Counted from the stretch's first letter, positions 27,000-36,150 are shown. The stretch: DNA of 64,000 nt from Bacillota bacterium (GCA_023399355.1 JAEWQC010000079.1:1-64000), one strand, 5' to 3'. Notes: generated by a model from the letters alone, not told the origin. Numbers and translations are program-made.

Positions 27000-28604
27000 A
27001 TGAGTCTGCTGGAAATAGTGATGAATAATAACAAAAAGTCTGCGCAAATGGAAAGTGTCCATAAAGAATCTATGATGTTTATTTCTAATATCACATTGGA
27101 GCCATATTTCACATCACTATTGAGTGACACTTTTTTTAGCAGTAATATTTATCCGGTTATTTCTATAGTCCGCTATGAAGATTTTTCTTTTGAAGAAAGG
27201 GAAGAAGAACTGCTAAAAGCAGACACCATAATTATATGGCTGGATTTATATGCTCTCTTCCCTAATTTGTCTGTGGATTTTATAAGCAGGGAAAAGGGGA
27301 TAGAGGCAACCACTGATGAGTTGGTGTTGATATGGAAACGGTTTATTTGCAGGTTATGTGATTCATCCAGTGCTCGAATACTTTGGTTCGGTTTCGAAGA
27401 TTATAGTATTCAATCCAATATCTACTTAGGTAATATCTTTTCAAAGCATGAAGTTGCCGACGAGCTTAATCAAAGGTTATTTGTTGAATTTGCAGACAAG
27501 GTTGCGTTCATTGATCTTAAACGATTAATTGCACTGACAGGGATAAATAATGCCTTTGATCAAAAACAAAAATACCGGTGGGGAAACCCCTACAGCCAAT
27601 TGCTCATCAAAGAAGCTGTAAGAGAAATTTTTAAGCAGTACTTGATTATTCATGGGATAACAAAAAAATGTATCATTCTTGATTGTGATAATGTGTTATG
27701 GGGTGGGGTTTTGTCCGAAGACGGAAGGGAGAATTTACAGCTTGGCGGCATAGGCCCTGGGTTGAGGTTCCAAAACTTTCAGCGTTTTTTATTACAGATG
27801 TATTATTCCGGGGTTATCCTGGCTATATGCAGTAAAAATGATTTAAATGATGTATTGGAGATGTTTAGAGCTCATTCTGAAATGTTATTGAAGGAAAGAC
27901 ATATCTCTTGCTTTCAAGTCAACTGGGATCAAAAGTCCGATAATATTAAAAAGATTTCTGAAGTGCTCAATATAGGCTTGGAGAGTATGGTATTTATTGA
28001 TGACTCCGAATTTGAAATAGAATCGATTAATACTATACTGCCAGAGGTAACTGCAATATTATATGAAAAAGATACCATATATGCAAAATTGGACTGCTTT
28101 AATTTATCTGGAAATGTAGATAACCAGGCAATCAAAATTCGTACGGAGACATATCAGATCAATCAAAAAAGACATCAGCTAAAAGCTGAATATCAAACAT
28201 ATGATAAATATTTGGAGAATTTACATACAACAGTCACAATTAGTAAAGCGGATGTACTGTCATTGAATCGGATATCAGAGCTTTCTCAACGGACCAATAA
28301 ATGCACAAATGGCAAACGATATACGGTGAATGAATTGAAAAATCTGAGAGCAGATGGCATGATACTCTATTCTATTCTTGCATCAGATAAGTTTGGCGAT
28401 CTCGGGTTGGTTGGAGCAATTTGCATTTATGATAATATATTAAAACTATTTTGTCTGTCGTGCAGAGCATTGGGAAGAAATATTGAGGATCAGATGATTC
28501 AATATATTTTTAAACGACATAGGATTGTTGACATTGAGTTTTATTCTACTTCAAAAAACGATGATCTCAGAGGCGTCTTAAATAAATTGATATCGGCAGA
28601 ATAA
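27000..28604 (+). CDS. FkbH-like HAD-IIIC family protein (putative glyceryl-ACP loading)
   Basis: 534 aa. The N-terminal ~210 residues are an SGNH-like/FkbH N-domain; the HAD motif I IILDCDNVLWGG is at about 224, motif II at AICSKND and motif IV at FIDDSEFE. The C-terminal ~140 residues resemble the GNAT-like tail of FkbH proteins (LSQRTNKCTNGKRY, DKFGDLGLVG). Known homologues dephosphorylate 1,3-bisphosphoglycerate and move the glyceryl group to an ACP. Tight spacing to the ACP gene makes this pairing very likely. A second, independent FkbH-ACP pair lies at 60.5-62.5 kb. Confidence 0.85.
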   Translation: MSLLEIVMNNNKKSAQMESVHKESMMFISNITLEPYFTSLLSDTFFSSNIYPVISIVRYEDFSFEEREEELLKADTIIIWLDLYALFPNLSVDFISREKGIEATTDELVLIWKRFICRLCDSSSARILWFGFEDYSIQSNIYLGNIFSKHEVADELNQRLFVEFADKVAFIDLKRLIALTGINNAFDQKQKYRWGNPYSQLLIKEAVREIFKQYLIIHGITKKCIILDCDNVLWGGVLSEDGRENLQLGGIGPGLRFQNFQRFLLQMYYSGVILAICSKNDLNDVLEMFRAHSEMLLKERHISCFQVNWDQKSDNIKKISEVLNIGLESMVFIDDSEFEIESINTILPEVTAILYEKDTIYAKLDCFNLSGNVDNQAIKIRTETYQINQKRHQLKAEYQTYDKYLENLHTTVTISKADVLSLNRISELSQRTNKCTNGKRYTVNELKNLRADGMILYSILASDKFGDLGLVGAICIYDNILKLFCLSCRALGRNIEDQMIQYIFKRHRIVDIEFYSTSKNDDLRGVLNKLISAE

Positions 28605-28620
28605 TTGTGGGGGGGGGTTT

Positions 28621-29613
28621 ATGATGCGGGAGAAAAAATTAAAGATGGAATTGCCGCCGGTTATTGGGTATTTACATCATTCATATCATTTGTCTATTGC
28701 GCAAGAACATCCTTTTTTTAATGAATGGTTCTTTTGTAACTATATACAACTTAAATACTATCCTAAAAAAGACTGGTTGAATTTTTTCAGTATGGATATA
28801 CATTATAATCACTTCCCTTTACTGGATGTGCAGATATTAAGGAGTGAAATAATTAAAAATAATAAAATAGATGTAGTTGAGTTCGTTATAAATTGTATTG
28901 AAAGTGATTATTATGTCTGGCTTTATATTGATGAATTTTATGATCCGGATAAAGAAGCTTATAATACCTGGCATCATACCCATGAATATCTGTTGTATGG
29001 ATATAGTTGCGATAAATGTTGTTTACACTCGGTAGGCTTCAACAATCAATTTACTCAATCCGCGTATACTTTTTCCGAAATTAGCTTTGATGATTTCTTA
29101 AAAGCTTTTAATAATGCGGAAGGTAATTTTCAGATCAAAATACTAAAATGCAATCAAAATGCTTCATATGAGTTTGATATAGTGAATGTAAAAAATATTT
29201 TAGAAGACTATGTTAAATCAGAGAATACCTCAAAAAGAAATAGAATGCTTTGCAATCCAACTTCTGACGCGATTTACGGTATGGAGATATACAAATATTT
29301 AAAAATGCGTTTTGAAAACCCAATTAACAGCACAACACTTTTGGATATCCGACCATTGCATATCATGTGGGAACATAAAAAATGTATGGTTTTAAGAATT
29401 AAGTTTTTGTGTGATCATCAATATTCAGATAATCTCGACCCTATATACAATGCATATCGGGATTTCGAAAAAAAGATCCTGATTCTGAGAAATCTGCAAT
29501 TAAGATATATAGATACAAAAAAAGATCATTTTATCAATAAAATAATTTCGTATTTAGATGAAATATCCTATGAAGAAACCCAAATACTCACTGAATTGCT
29601 GAAATGTATATAG
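28621..29613 (+). CDS. Unknown protein, possibly BtrH-like acyl/aminoacyl transferase
   Basis: 330 aa, no membrane helix. The segment VWLYIDEFYDPDKEAYNTWH followed by HEYLLYGY recalls the BtrH N-terminal domain seen in carrier-protein-dependent transferases, and papain-like folds in general; a Cys pair follows (CDKCCLHS). The assignment is weak. It directly follows the FkbH gene with a G8 ribosome binding site, suggesting it takes the carrier-bound acyl group. Last gene of the cluster. Confidence 0.5.
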   Translation: MMREKKLKMELPPVIGYLHHSYHLSIAQEHPFFNEWFFCNYIQLKYYPKKDWLNFFSMDIHYNHFPLLDVQILRSEIIKNNKIDVVEFVINCIESDYYVWLYIDEFYDPDKEAYNTWHHTHEYLLYGYSCDKCCLHSVGFNNQFTQSAYTFSEISFDDFLKAFNNAEGNFQIKILKCNQNASYEFDIVNVKNILEDYVKSENTSKRNRMLCNPTSDAIYGMEIYKYLKMRFENPINSTTLLDIRPLHIMWEHKKCMVLRIKFLCDHQYSDNLDPIYNAYRDFEKKILILRNLQLRYIDTKKDHFINKIISYLDEISYEETQILTELLKCI

Positions 29614-29805
29614 CCATACTTTATGTGTGTGCGCCCATGAACTTGAAAGTCGGGCAACAGGCAACAACAGGCACGGAAAAAAGTGGATTTGTCCGCCAAA
29701 TACAATGAGATGTTGCGGTGCTTAAAATACAAGAGACTGTACCTGAAGCTCATTTTTACTTCAGGAACAGCCCCTTTATCTTCCATATGCAGGGAGTATC
29801 GGCAA

Positions 29806-31605
29806 CTAGGCATCCTCGGACGGATTTCGGACTTTATACGGGCGCATCATATCGTTGTCCTCGTGATCCAGGATATGGCAGTGCCATACATAGCCTGGCC
29901 TTGCTGCCGGATTGAATGGAAATCTGTTTTTGCCGGGCACGGAAATCTCTACATGCTGAGGAGCAAAGCGGACCCTGATCGTTGTCACTTGTCCAGGATA
30001 AGCCTGAATGGTATCTTTCCAGCCATTTTCATGAGCCGGTGGTTTTATGGGCCCATCCAACAGGTAGGGTTCTACCTGCAGCACTTTTGTCGGATGCTCC
30101 AATGGCGGCTGACCGTTAAGGGCCAACCAATCATCCGTATACTTTTCAACCAGAAAATCCTGACGGCTGACCAGCCGGAATTGAATCAAGTGGAGATGGA
30201 TAGGGTGGGCATCCATCGTGAGGTTCACGATTTGCCAATCTTCGGTGGTGCCTGCCAATGGTTGTTCGGATACAGGCGAATGCCAATTCTGGCCGTTCAG
30301 TAAAACTTCCAATGGTCCGTTGGGACCTCCAACCTCAAAAAGGGTCAATGTTCTTATCTTGCTGTTGCAATTCAGAGGAACCAGATAATTCAGGTCTTCA
30401 GGCAGTGGCGGCGGCAATATGGCAGGTTTGTCAAGTATCGTAAACTGCAGGAGTTGTCCTGTCGTTTGTGGATCGGGAGGGTCTCCATCCGGAAAAGGAG
30501 CATTGGCAGTATTGGTCAGGGTTAATTTTGTGCCAGGTGCCAACTGAGAGAAATCTACCAGGATATCAACCCGTTCAGCAGGGGCAATGAGCAGCGAGAC
30601 AAGCTGAATGGGCCTGGGAAGGTAACCGCCGTCCGTACCGATTTGCTTGAAGGGCATTCGGTTCGAAAACATCAGATTGTAGAAGCGGGCATTGGAGCCG
30701 TTTAAAACCCGAAAACGATATTGCCGCGGCTCGACGTTCAAATTGGGCCATACCCTTCCATTGACCATAATGCAGTCTCCGAAGAACTCCGGTGTCCAGT
30801 AGGGATGAATATCCGGGTTCACTCCGGTACTGGGAAATGAGAGGGATCCGTCATCATTGAAAGAGCGGTCCTGTATGACAAGAGGAATCTCATATTTATC
30901 TTGTGGCAGCTCGGAATCTTTTCCATCCAGGGGATTATGGGGATCGCGCAATATATAGAAACCGGCCAGACCCATTAAGACATTCAGACGTGTAATGCCC
31001 AGGGCATGGTCATGATACCATAGGGTAGTCGGTTCCTGCTCATTGGCATAGTGATAACGGGATTTGATAAAAGCAGGCCCGGTAATAGCCTCCCCAGCAG
31101 TATACCACGCTTCGGGGTAGCCGTCTGAAGACGGTTCGGTTTCTCCGCCATGCAGGTGAGTCACAATCGGAACCGGACTTTGAGCCGAAGGAAATCCCGG
31201 CGGAAATGGAGGAAACGGTGGCATCGGCATCGGAATATCATTGGGGTCAGCCCAGTGAATAGTCGGATCTACCGCCAATGGCTGCGGCCCTGTCAGGTCA
31301 TTAATCCATTGCACATTAACAGGAATGTGTCTTTTGGCTTCAAACGTAGGACCGGGGGAGGACCTGAAATCGCAAGTGAGCTTGCCGGTTTCCGAATCTC
31401 TGACCTTGCCGCCGTAACCAAAAACAGTTGTTTTGGGGAACCCATCAGGTAATATCTGCTGTGTAAATTCGCTGATTGTCACTTGGTAATCATGGCTTTT
31501 CACTTTACCGGTATGATCTCTTATTACAGTTGGCTCATATGTAGGAGGGACAGCCAATTGGCTTGTAAACTTGGGAACATTATTTGGATTTAGCGGATTA
31601 GGCAT
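29806..31605 (-). CDS. cotA: Multicopper oxidase, CotA-like laccase / bilirubin oxidase type
   Basis: 599 aa from the internal ATG at 31605, where AGGAG stands seven bases upstream; a longer frame starting at 31647 has no room between its GGAG and ATG. All four copper motifs are present: THLHGG, WYHDHALGITR, HPIHLHLIQF and WHCHILDHEDNDMM, the last giving the type 1 copper Cys-His-Met. No signal peptide, as in Bacillus CotA, a spore outer-coat laccase. Oxidises phenols, bilirubin or Mn2+ with reduction of O2 to water. Supports the sporulating nature of the host. Confidence 0.92.
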   Translation of the reverse strand: MPNPLNPNNVPKFTSQLAVPPTYEPTVIRDHTGKVKSHDYQVTISEFTQQILPDGFPKTTVFGYGGKVRDSETGKLTCDFRSSPGPTFEAKRHIPVNVQWINDLTGPQPLAVDPTIHWADPNDIPMPMPPFPPFPPGFPSAQSPVPIVTHLHGGETEPSSDGYPEAWYTAGEAITGPAFIKSRYHYANEQEPTTLWYHDHALGITRLNVLMGLAGFYILRDPHNPLDGKDSELPQDKYEIPLVIQDRSFNDDGSLSFPSTGVNPDIHPYWTPEFFGDCIMVNGRVWPNLNVEPRQYRFRVLNGSNARFYNLMFSNRMPFKQIGTDGGYLPRPIQLVSLLIAPAERVDILVDFSQLAPGTKLTLTNTANAPFPDGDPPDPQTTGQLLQFTILDKPAILPPPLPEDLNYLVPLNCNSKIRTLTLFEVGGPNGPLEVLLNGQNWHSPVSEQPLAGTTEDWQIVNLTMDAHPIHLHLIQFRLVSRQDFLVEKYTDDWLALNGQPPLEHPTKVLQVEPYLLDGPIKPPAHENGWKDTIQAYPGQVTTIRVRFAPQHVEISVPGKNRFPFNPAARPGYVWHCHILDHEDNDMMRPYKVRNPSEDA

Positions 31606-31647
31606 TTGACATCTCCTCTGCTTGATATTTCCGTACCTTCCTGACAT

Positions 31648-32084
31648 CTCCTTACCTTCTTAATATTTTGGCATGAACTTTGGAAGGTGAAGTTTTGTAG
31701 TACAATATATGTGAACCGGCAATAGAGTGTGTCTTTTGAACCCGAGAGGGATTATTCAAATTCATACTTGATTTACCCGATATGAATTACTCTTAATTTC
31801 CAACAGGTCCGTCAGTATATAAAACGAGGAGTGAATCTGATACTTTTGAGGAGATTCAGATACAATAGAAAGACAAATGATGAATATTTGAAAAAATCGC
31901 TTTTGTTCAGAAGTCAGTCCAATTTTGTTTCATGGTCGGAGTTAATTGTACATGACTGATGCTTTCTTTATGTATGGAAAATAGTAGTTAATGGTGGGAT
32001 AATATGCTAAAATGTTTATAAAATACATGCTAATCTATAAAATTCAGGTATCATGTCATATGGCTCTTTTATGGATATTTTCAT
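31648..32084. other. Intergenic stretch left of the cassette array
   Basis: About 435 bp, A+T-rich, with no convincing ORF, no attC-like arms and no integrase fragment. If an attI site exists in the window it would be expected here, but I see no conserved feature to call it. Confidence 0.5.
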
Positions 32085-32345
32085 ATGACATACATGTATG
32101 GGCCTCCCACGCAGCCTGAGTTAATTCATGATAAAATAATACATATTCTAGTTGGCGCAATATCAAGTATCATACTCGGAGGTTTTATTTATTTCTATAC
32201 CATAGCGATTCTATTTGAAAGGCATTTTAGTTCTAAAAGAAAAGATAGAAAATTATTTATATTTGCAGTATTGACAATATTCATAGTAGCAAATGTAAGT
32301 GTATCAATAATAGGGTGGAATAGTTTTCAGGACCTGATCCCCTAG
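32085..32345 (+). CDS. Small membrane protein, first gene of the array
   Basis: 86 aa with two membrane helices (about 20-42 and 58-76) and a basic loop between (RHFSSKRKDRK). Unrecognised. Ribosome binding site is weak. It is followed by the first attC element, but none precedes it, so it would be the first or last-inserted cassette, or a resident gene. Confidence 0.5.
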   Translation: MTYMYGPPTQPELIHDKIIHILVGAISSIILGGFIYFYTIAILFERHFSSKRKDRKLFIFAVLTIFIVANVSVSIIGWNSFQDLIP

Positions 32346-32422
32346 AAAGAACTTGGAAAAGGTGATTTTAAGGGTACATCATCCGTGGATGCACTCTGAA
32401 CAAGGGGGCCTCATCCATCCGT

Positions 32423-32586
32423 TAACAAAGCTGTCCGCGCAAGGGTGTGCATGGTTTGAGTCCCGGATTTGGTTCCTGAAATAATAGTCCTTGCAGTACA
32501 CCACATTCCTTCACCGGGTGCGGGCACCGCCAAGGGGAAGGGCTTCGCGGGTCTGGCTCAGGAACGTCGCGACAGCGAAACGTTAT
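32423..32586 (+). repeat. attC1
   Basis: Starts TAACAAAGCTGTCCGCG and ends CGCGACAGCGAAACGTTAT. Left and right arms pair (TAAC/GTTA, GCTGTC/GACAGC, then GCG/CGC with one extra C on the left strand, like an extrahelical base). Interior holds GTTCCTGA/TCAGGAAC. 164 bp, within the range of attC sites. Confidence 0.85.
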
Positions 32587-32700
32587 CTGAAATGCATTCC
32601 ACCGACGTCACCCGGGGCTCCAGCCGCCGGGTGAAAATGGACGCTCTGCACAGCAGGAAAAAAGCATTTATGTAGAGGGGGAAATAGTATCGAAAAGCTA

Positions 32701-33105
32701 ATGCTAAGTCTTGCTACATATGAAGATCTGGATATATTGGCAAATATGAATAAAATGCTTATTGAAGATGAAAAGCATGATAACAAAATGAATATAGAGC
32801 AGTTGAAAGATAGGATGAAAGAGTTTATAAGTTCATATTATAACGCCTATCTTTTTACGAACGATAATACAGTTGTTGGTTATGCACTTGTCGATATGCA
32901 AAAAAATCCTTTATATATTAGACATTTTTTTATCTGCAGAGAATTTCGTAGGCATGGATATGGAAAAGTAGCACTCTCATACTTATTGCAATTATTAGGA
33001 ACAAAGACAGTTGATATAGAAGTTATGTATTGGAATGAAATTGGTTTAAGCTTTTGGAAGTCAGTAGGTTTTGTTGAACGAAGTATTTATATGAGATTAA
33101 AGTAA
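32701..33105 (+). CDS. GNAT family N-acetyltransferase (cassette gene)
   Basis: 134 aa from the first ATG; a GAGGGG ribosome binding site about 20 bases upstream suggests the true start may be a non-ATG codon near 32689. GNAT fold with the acetyl-CoA loop CREFRRHGYGKVALSYLL (motif A, R-x-x-G-x-G) and a C-terminal YWNEIGLSFWKSVGFVERSI block. Substrate unknown; GNATs are frequent integron cassette cargo. A truncated second copy of its 3' end sits before attC12. Confidence 0.85.
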   Translation: MLSLATYEDLDILANMNKMLIEDEKHDNKMNIEQLKDRMKEFISSYYNAYLFTNDNTVVGYALVDMQKNPLYIRHFFICREFRRHGYGKVALSYLLQLLGTKTVDIEVMYWNEIGLSFWKSVGFVERSIYMRLK

Positions 33106-33121
33106 ATAATTTAAAAGGAAA

Positions 33122-33150
33122 TCCGGCCTTGACTCCGCCGTGCGGCCGGA
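33122..33150 (+). repeat. Cassette 3'-end hairpin (first of a family)
   Basis: TCCGGCC (33122-33128) pairs with GGCCGGA (33144-33150). The same block recurs just upstream of attC at about 34104, 35015, 37217, 37980 and 42694. No T run follows, so a plain terminator role is doubtful. Confidence 0.8.
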
Positions 33151-33169
33151 GGGTGGAATACACTTCAGA

Positions 33170-33332
33170 TAACAAAGCTGTCCGCGCAGGGGTGTACATG
33201 GTCTGAGTCCCTGATTTGGATCCTGAAATAATAGTCCCTGCAGTACACCACATTCCTTCACCGGGTGCGAGCGGCGCCAGGGAGAAAGGCTCTGCGGGTC
33301 CGGCTCAGGAACGTCGCGACAGCGGAACTCTA
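33170..33332 (+). repeat. attC2, right end degenerate
   Basis: Left arm TAACAAAGCTGTCCGCG is intact. The right arm reads GACAGCGGAACTCTAC where attC12 reads GACAGCGGAACGTTCTAC, so the GT of the recombination triplet GTT is deleted. Probably not a functional cut site. Confidence 0.8.
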
Positions 33333-33506
33333 CGAAATGTAGTCCATCGACGTCACCCGGGCCTCCGGACGTCGGGTGAAATAGTGGCAATCTGCGAAAT
33401 GGTTAAAAACTGCGAACGAATATTTATTTATATTTTCAAAATATGACGCATAGTTGTCAAGTTTTGTATAGTAGAATTATTGAAATTATACACTGGAGGT
33501 TTTTTG

Positions 33507-34022
33507 ATGATGAAAATTTCTTTTGAAGTGCAAAACTTTAAAGCAGTAAGAATTATCGGCAAAGAGGTTATTGTTGGAAAGAAAAATCCTGTTCCGGAAT
33601 TATGGAAAAAGATGTTAAACGATGGTACGAATGAGTTTCTTCAAAGTATGCCTGAGCGAGTATCCACGATTGGAGACACAATTGGCTGGATGGGTGAGTA
33701 CAATTCACAGACAAAAGAGTTTACTTATATTGCAGGAATATTTGTCAAGCCAGATACTATTGTTCCAAATGGATTTTCTCATCGTGACATTCCTAACTGT
33801 CTAATGGGTATTGGCTGGATACAAGGAAACACCTCTCATTTAGAAAAAGGGGCTCATATTAAAACAGAGAAAATAATGAGAGGAAACGGGTACGAGCCTG
33901 ATTACTCAATCGTTGGGATTTCAATGGAATACTACTCATTCGATAAGTATGCAAATATCAAAGAAGATGGCAATAACACCTTCACTTTTGGGTATTATTT
34001 GCCTTGTAAAAAAATTATTTAA
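33507..34022 (+). CDS. GyrI-like small-molecule-binding domain protein (cassette gene)
   Basis: 171 aa from the ATG at 33507, eight bases after GGAGG; a TTG nine codons earlier lies before the RBS. Whole protein matches the AraC effector-binding/GyrI-like fold (FKAVRIIGKEV at the start, FTYIAGIFVKP, a C-terminal MEYYSFDKYANI). No DNA-binding domain. Such proteins bind hydrophobic or cationic drugs. Confidence 0.82.
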   Translation: MMKISFEVQNFKAVRIIGKEVIVGKKNPVPELWKKMLNDGTNEFLQSMPERVSTIGDTIGWMGEYNSQTKEFTYIAGIFVKPDTIVPNGFSHRDIPNCLMGIGWIQGNTSHLEKGAHIKTEKIMRGNGYEPDYSIVGISMEYYSFDKYANIKEDGNNTFTFGYYLPCKKII

Positions 34023-34150
34023 ACTTCAAATGAGCATAATGTGTAGTTGAGTTATTTCGTATTCTTTAAAATAGATTGAAAGAAGTACAAGAAAAAAAGG
34101 GAATCCGGCCTTGACTCCGCCGTGCGGCCGGAGGATGGACTACACATCGT

Positions 34151-34314
34151 AGAACAATGCTGTCGCGCAGGGGTGTACAAGGTTTGAGTCTCTGATTTGG
34201 TTCCTTACATAAAAGTCCTTGCAGTACACCGCATTCCTTCACCGGGTGTTAGCACCGCCAGGGAGAAGGACTCTGCGGGTCCGGCTCAGGAACGTCGCGA
34301 CAGCGGAATGTTAT
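34151..34314 (+). repeat. attC3
   Basis: GAACAATGCTGTCGCGC at left, GACAGCGGAATGTTAT at right. Unlike attC1 there is no extra base between the L box and GCG. Preceded by the TCCGGCC hairpin and followed by the leader hairpin CACCCTGG...CCGGGTG. Confidence 0.82.
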
Positions 34315-34434
34315 ATAAAATACCGCCCACCTACGTCACCCTGGGCTCCGGCCGCCGGGTGAAAAATGGAACGCTCTGTGTTAATACAAATAGTATGCTA
34401 CTACTGATAGAATTAAGGAAGGAGATGTTATTTT

Positions 34435-35025
34435 ATGAACTTAGCAAATAAAATTACTGTTGTTAGGCTTTTTCTTGTACCTGTCTTTATGTTGTTTGCA
34501 ACTTTGCCTATTAGCATGCTGGATGTAGATAATCAGCATGTGAGTTTGTTTGGAACATATATTGCAACTGCAATATTTCTGTTAGCAGCAGCCACAGACA
34601 AGCTTGATGGATATATCGCACGCAAATATAAACAAATAACCAAATTGGGTATATTCCTTGACCCGCTCGCAGATAAGTTACTTGTAACTGCTGCTTTAAT
34701 TTGCCTTGTTCAAATGAAGAAAGTCGACATTTGGATAGCACTTGTGATAATAGGAAGGGAATTAGTTGTAACATTCTTTAGATTATCTGCTGTTCAAAAA
34801 GGAGTAGTTTTACCGGCTGATAGTGCTGGTAAAATAAAAATGGTGTTTCAAGTAGCAGCCATAACAATCACTTTATTAAACAACTTCCCATTTTATCTCT
34901 TTTGTACTATTAGGGCAGATATCATTTTAATGTATATTGCAACTTTGATTACAGTTTATTCTGGAGCTAATTATATAATAAAGAATTTTAGTATATTTGA
35001 TGAAAAAAAGGAAATCCGGCCTTGA
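34435..35025 (+). CDS. pgsA: CDP-diacylglycerol--glycerol-3-phosphate 3-phosphatidyltransferase (cassette gene)
   Basis: 196 aa, integral membrane enzyme making phosphatidylglycerophosphate. The CDP-alcohol phosphotransferase signature D-x2-DG-x2-AR-x8-G-x3-D-x3-D is complete (TDKLDGYIARKYKQ ... GIFLDPLADK). About five to six helices. RBS AAGGAGAT. The last residues EIRP and the TGA stop are supplied by the cassette 3'-end hairpin, so the gene either was trimmed or adapted on entering the cassette. A housekeeping-type enzyme is unusual cargo; probably an extra copy. Confidence 0.88.
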   Translation: MNLANKITVVRLFLVPVFMLFATLPISMLDVDNQHVSLFGTYIATAIFLLAAATDKLDGYIARKYKQITKLGIFLDPLADKLLVTAALICLVQMKKVDIWIALVIIGRELVVTFFRLSAVQKGVVLPADSAGKIKMVFQVAAITITLLNNFPFYLFCTIRADIILMYIATLITVYSGANYIIKNFSIFDEKKEIRP

Positions 35026-35062
35026 CTTCGCCGTGCGGCCGGAGGGTGGGCGGTACTTTACA

Positions 35063-35226
35063 TAACAATGCTGTCAGCGTAAAAGTGTACATGGTGTGAG
35101 TCATGGATTTAGTTCCTGAAATAATAGTCCCTGCAGTACACCACATTCCTTCACCGGGTGTGAGTACCGCCAGGGAGAAGGGCTTCGTGGGTCCGGCTCA
35201 GGAACGTCGCGACAGCGGAACGTTAT
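35063..35226 (+). repeat. attC4
   Basis: TAACAATGCTGTCAGCG at left, CGCGACAGCGGAACGTTAT at right; 164 bp with one extra A between L box and GCG on the left arm. Both ends intact. Confidence 0.85.
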
Positions 35227-35354
35227 TTGCAATATGCCCGTCGGACGTCGCCCCGCACTCCGTGGTTGGGACGAAAAAGGTGCTCTGCGTGTATGTTCAG
35301 TAATAAGTATTTATAAATCATATAATTGGGAAGACAGAAAGGAGATTAATATAT

Positions 35355-35936
35355 ATGGGGTATTCTATCTTTGAAGATACAATGGTCGATATGACCTGAC
35401 TCGAAGTGCAGAAGAATGCACAGGATGGTGCTATAAAATTATTACCTATTGGAGTGATTGAAGCGCATGGCCCGCATATGTGTTTGGGGGTTGATACGTA
35501 TTTATCTTATACTCTATGTAGATTAATAAAGCATAAGCTCGAAGAAAAGGGCATTAAAGCACTAATAGCGCCACCATTTTACCGGGGTATTTGTAATATA
35601 ATGAATGATAATTTTGGAAGTATTGGAATTTTTCCATCTGATTCAAGTGTTGTGTTTTTATCCCCGGTATACTCCGAAGAACTCTTTCAAATACATAAGG
35701 ACTTGTATATGTTTCTCTCAAATGAAAGGTATAGTTTTGATAAACATTATATGAAAGGTTCTTGGATACCTCATTGTACTCCAGCATCAAGATTATTTCC
35801 GGATGAAGCGGAAAAAGCGTTGAACTATTTTATAAAGAATTTTAAAGACATGAATGCGACGGTTGATCGAATTGGTATTATTGAAGGAAATCCAGTAAAT
35901 GAATTATCAGAGTATAAACTAAATAGTATTTTGTAA
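35355..35936 (+). pseudogene. Chimera: N-terminal creatininase fragment fused to C-terminal 2'-5' RNA ligase-like fragment, with in-frame stop
   Basis: Frame begins ATG 35355 as MGYSIFEDTMVDMT, then TGA at 35397-35399 where creatininase relatives have Trp (MVDMTW). The frame continues with VIEAHGPHMCLGVDTYLS, the metal-binding segment of the creatininase family. From about 35600 the sequence changes to FGSIGIFPSDSSVVFLSPVY ... WIPHCTPAS, the pattern of 2H phosphoesterases (2'-5' RNA ligase type) with only the second H-x-T motif. Neither half is complete. It looks like a deletion fusion of two former cassettes, later broken by a nonsense codon; translation could restart at GTG 35406. Confidence 0.75.
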
Positions 35937-35984
35937 GGGCCGCCGTCCATGGCGGCTACGGCTTCGTGGGCAACCAACTTCACC

Positions 35985-36150
35985 TAACAAAGCAGTCGGC
36001 GCAAGGGCACGGCAGATAAGAACAAAGGGGCTCCTCTACGATTCACCCTGCAGAGCGAGCAGTGCCACACCGATTCACCGGGTGCGAGCACCGCCAGGAA
36101 GAAGGGCTCTGCGGATCCAATTCAGGAACGTCGTGACAGCGGGACGTTAT
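35985..36150 (+). repeat. attC5
   Basis: TAACAAAGCAGTCGGCG at left, GTGACAGCGGGACGTTAT at right. The central part differs from attC1-4 (CACGGCAGATAAG...), as in attC14. R ends intact; the L arms are not perfectly matched. Confidence 0.78.

Noticed and set aside
29683..30303. 206-aa plus-strand frame opposite the multicopper oxidase
   Set aside because: Mostly antisense to a well-supported gene; no RBS or recognisable domain.
31605..31647. N-terminal extension of the multicopper oxidase from ATG 31647
   Set aside because: Its GGAG touches the ATG, whereas the ATG at 31605 has AGGAG at ideal spacing.
33023..33390. Minus-strand frames across attC2 and similar ones at 37178-37555 and 38868-39074
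   Set aside because: Antisense readings of the attC repeats without ribosome binding sites.
32469..35303. Family of small similar proteins (for example frames at 32469-32675, 33216-33446, 34197-34451, 35103-35303, starting like VPEIIV.AVHHIPSPG)
   Set aside because: All lie wholly or largely inside the attC elements; the similarity comes from the repeated DNA, not from a conserved protein.
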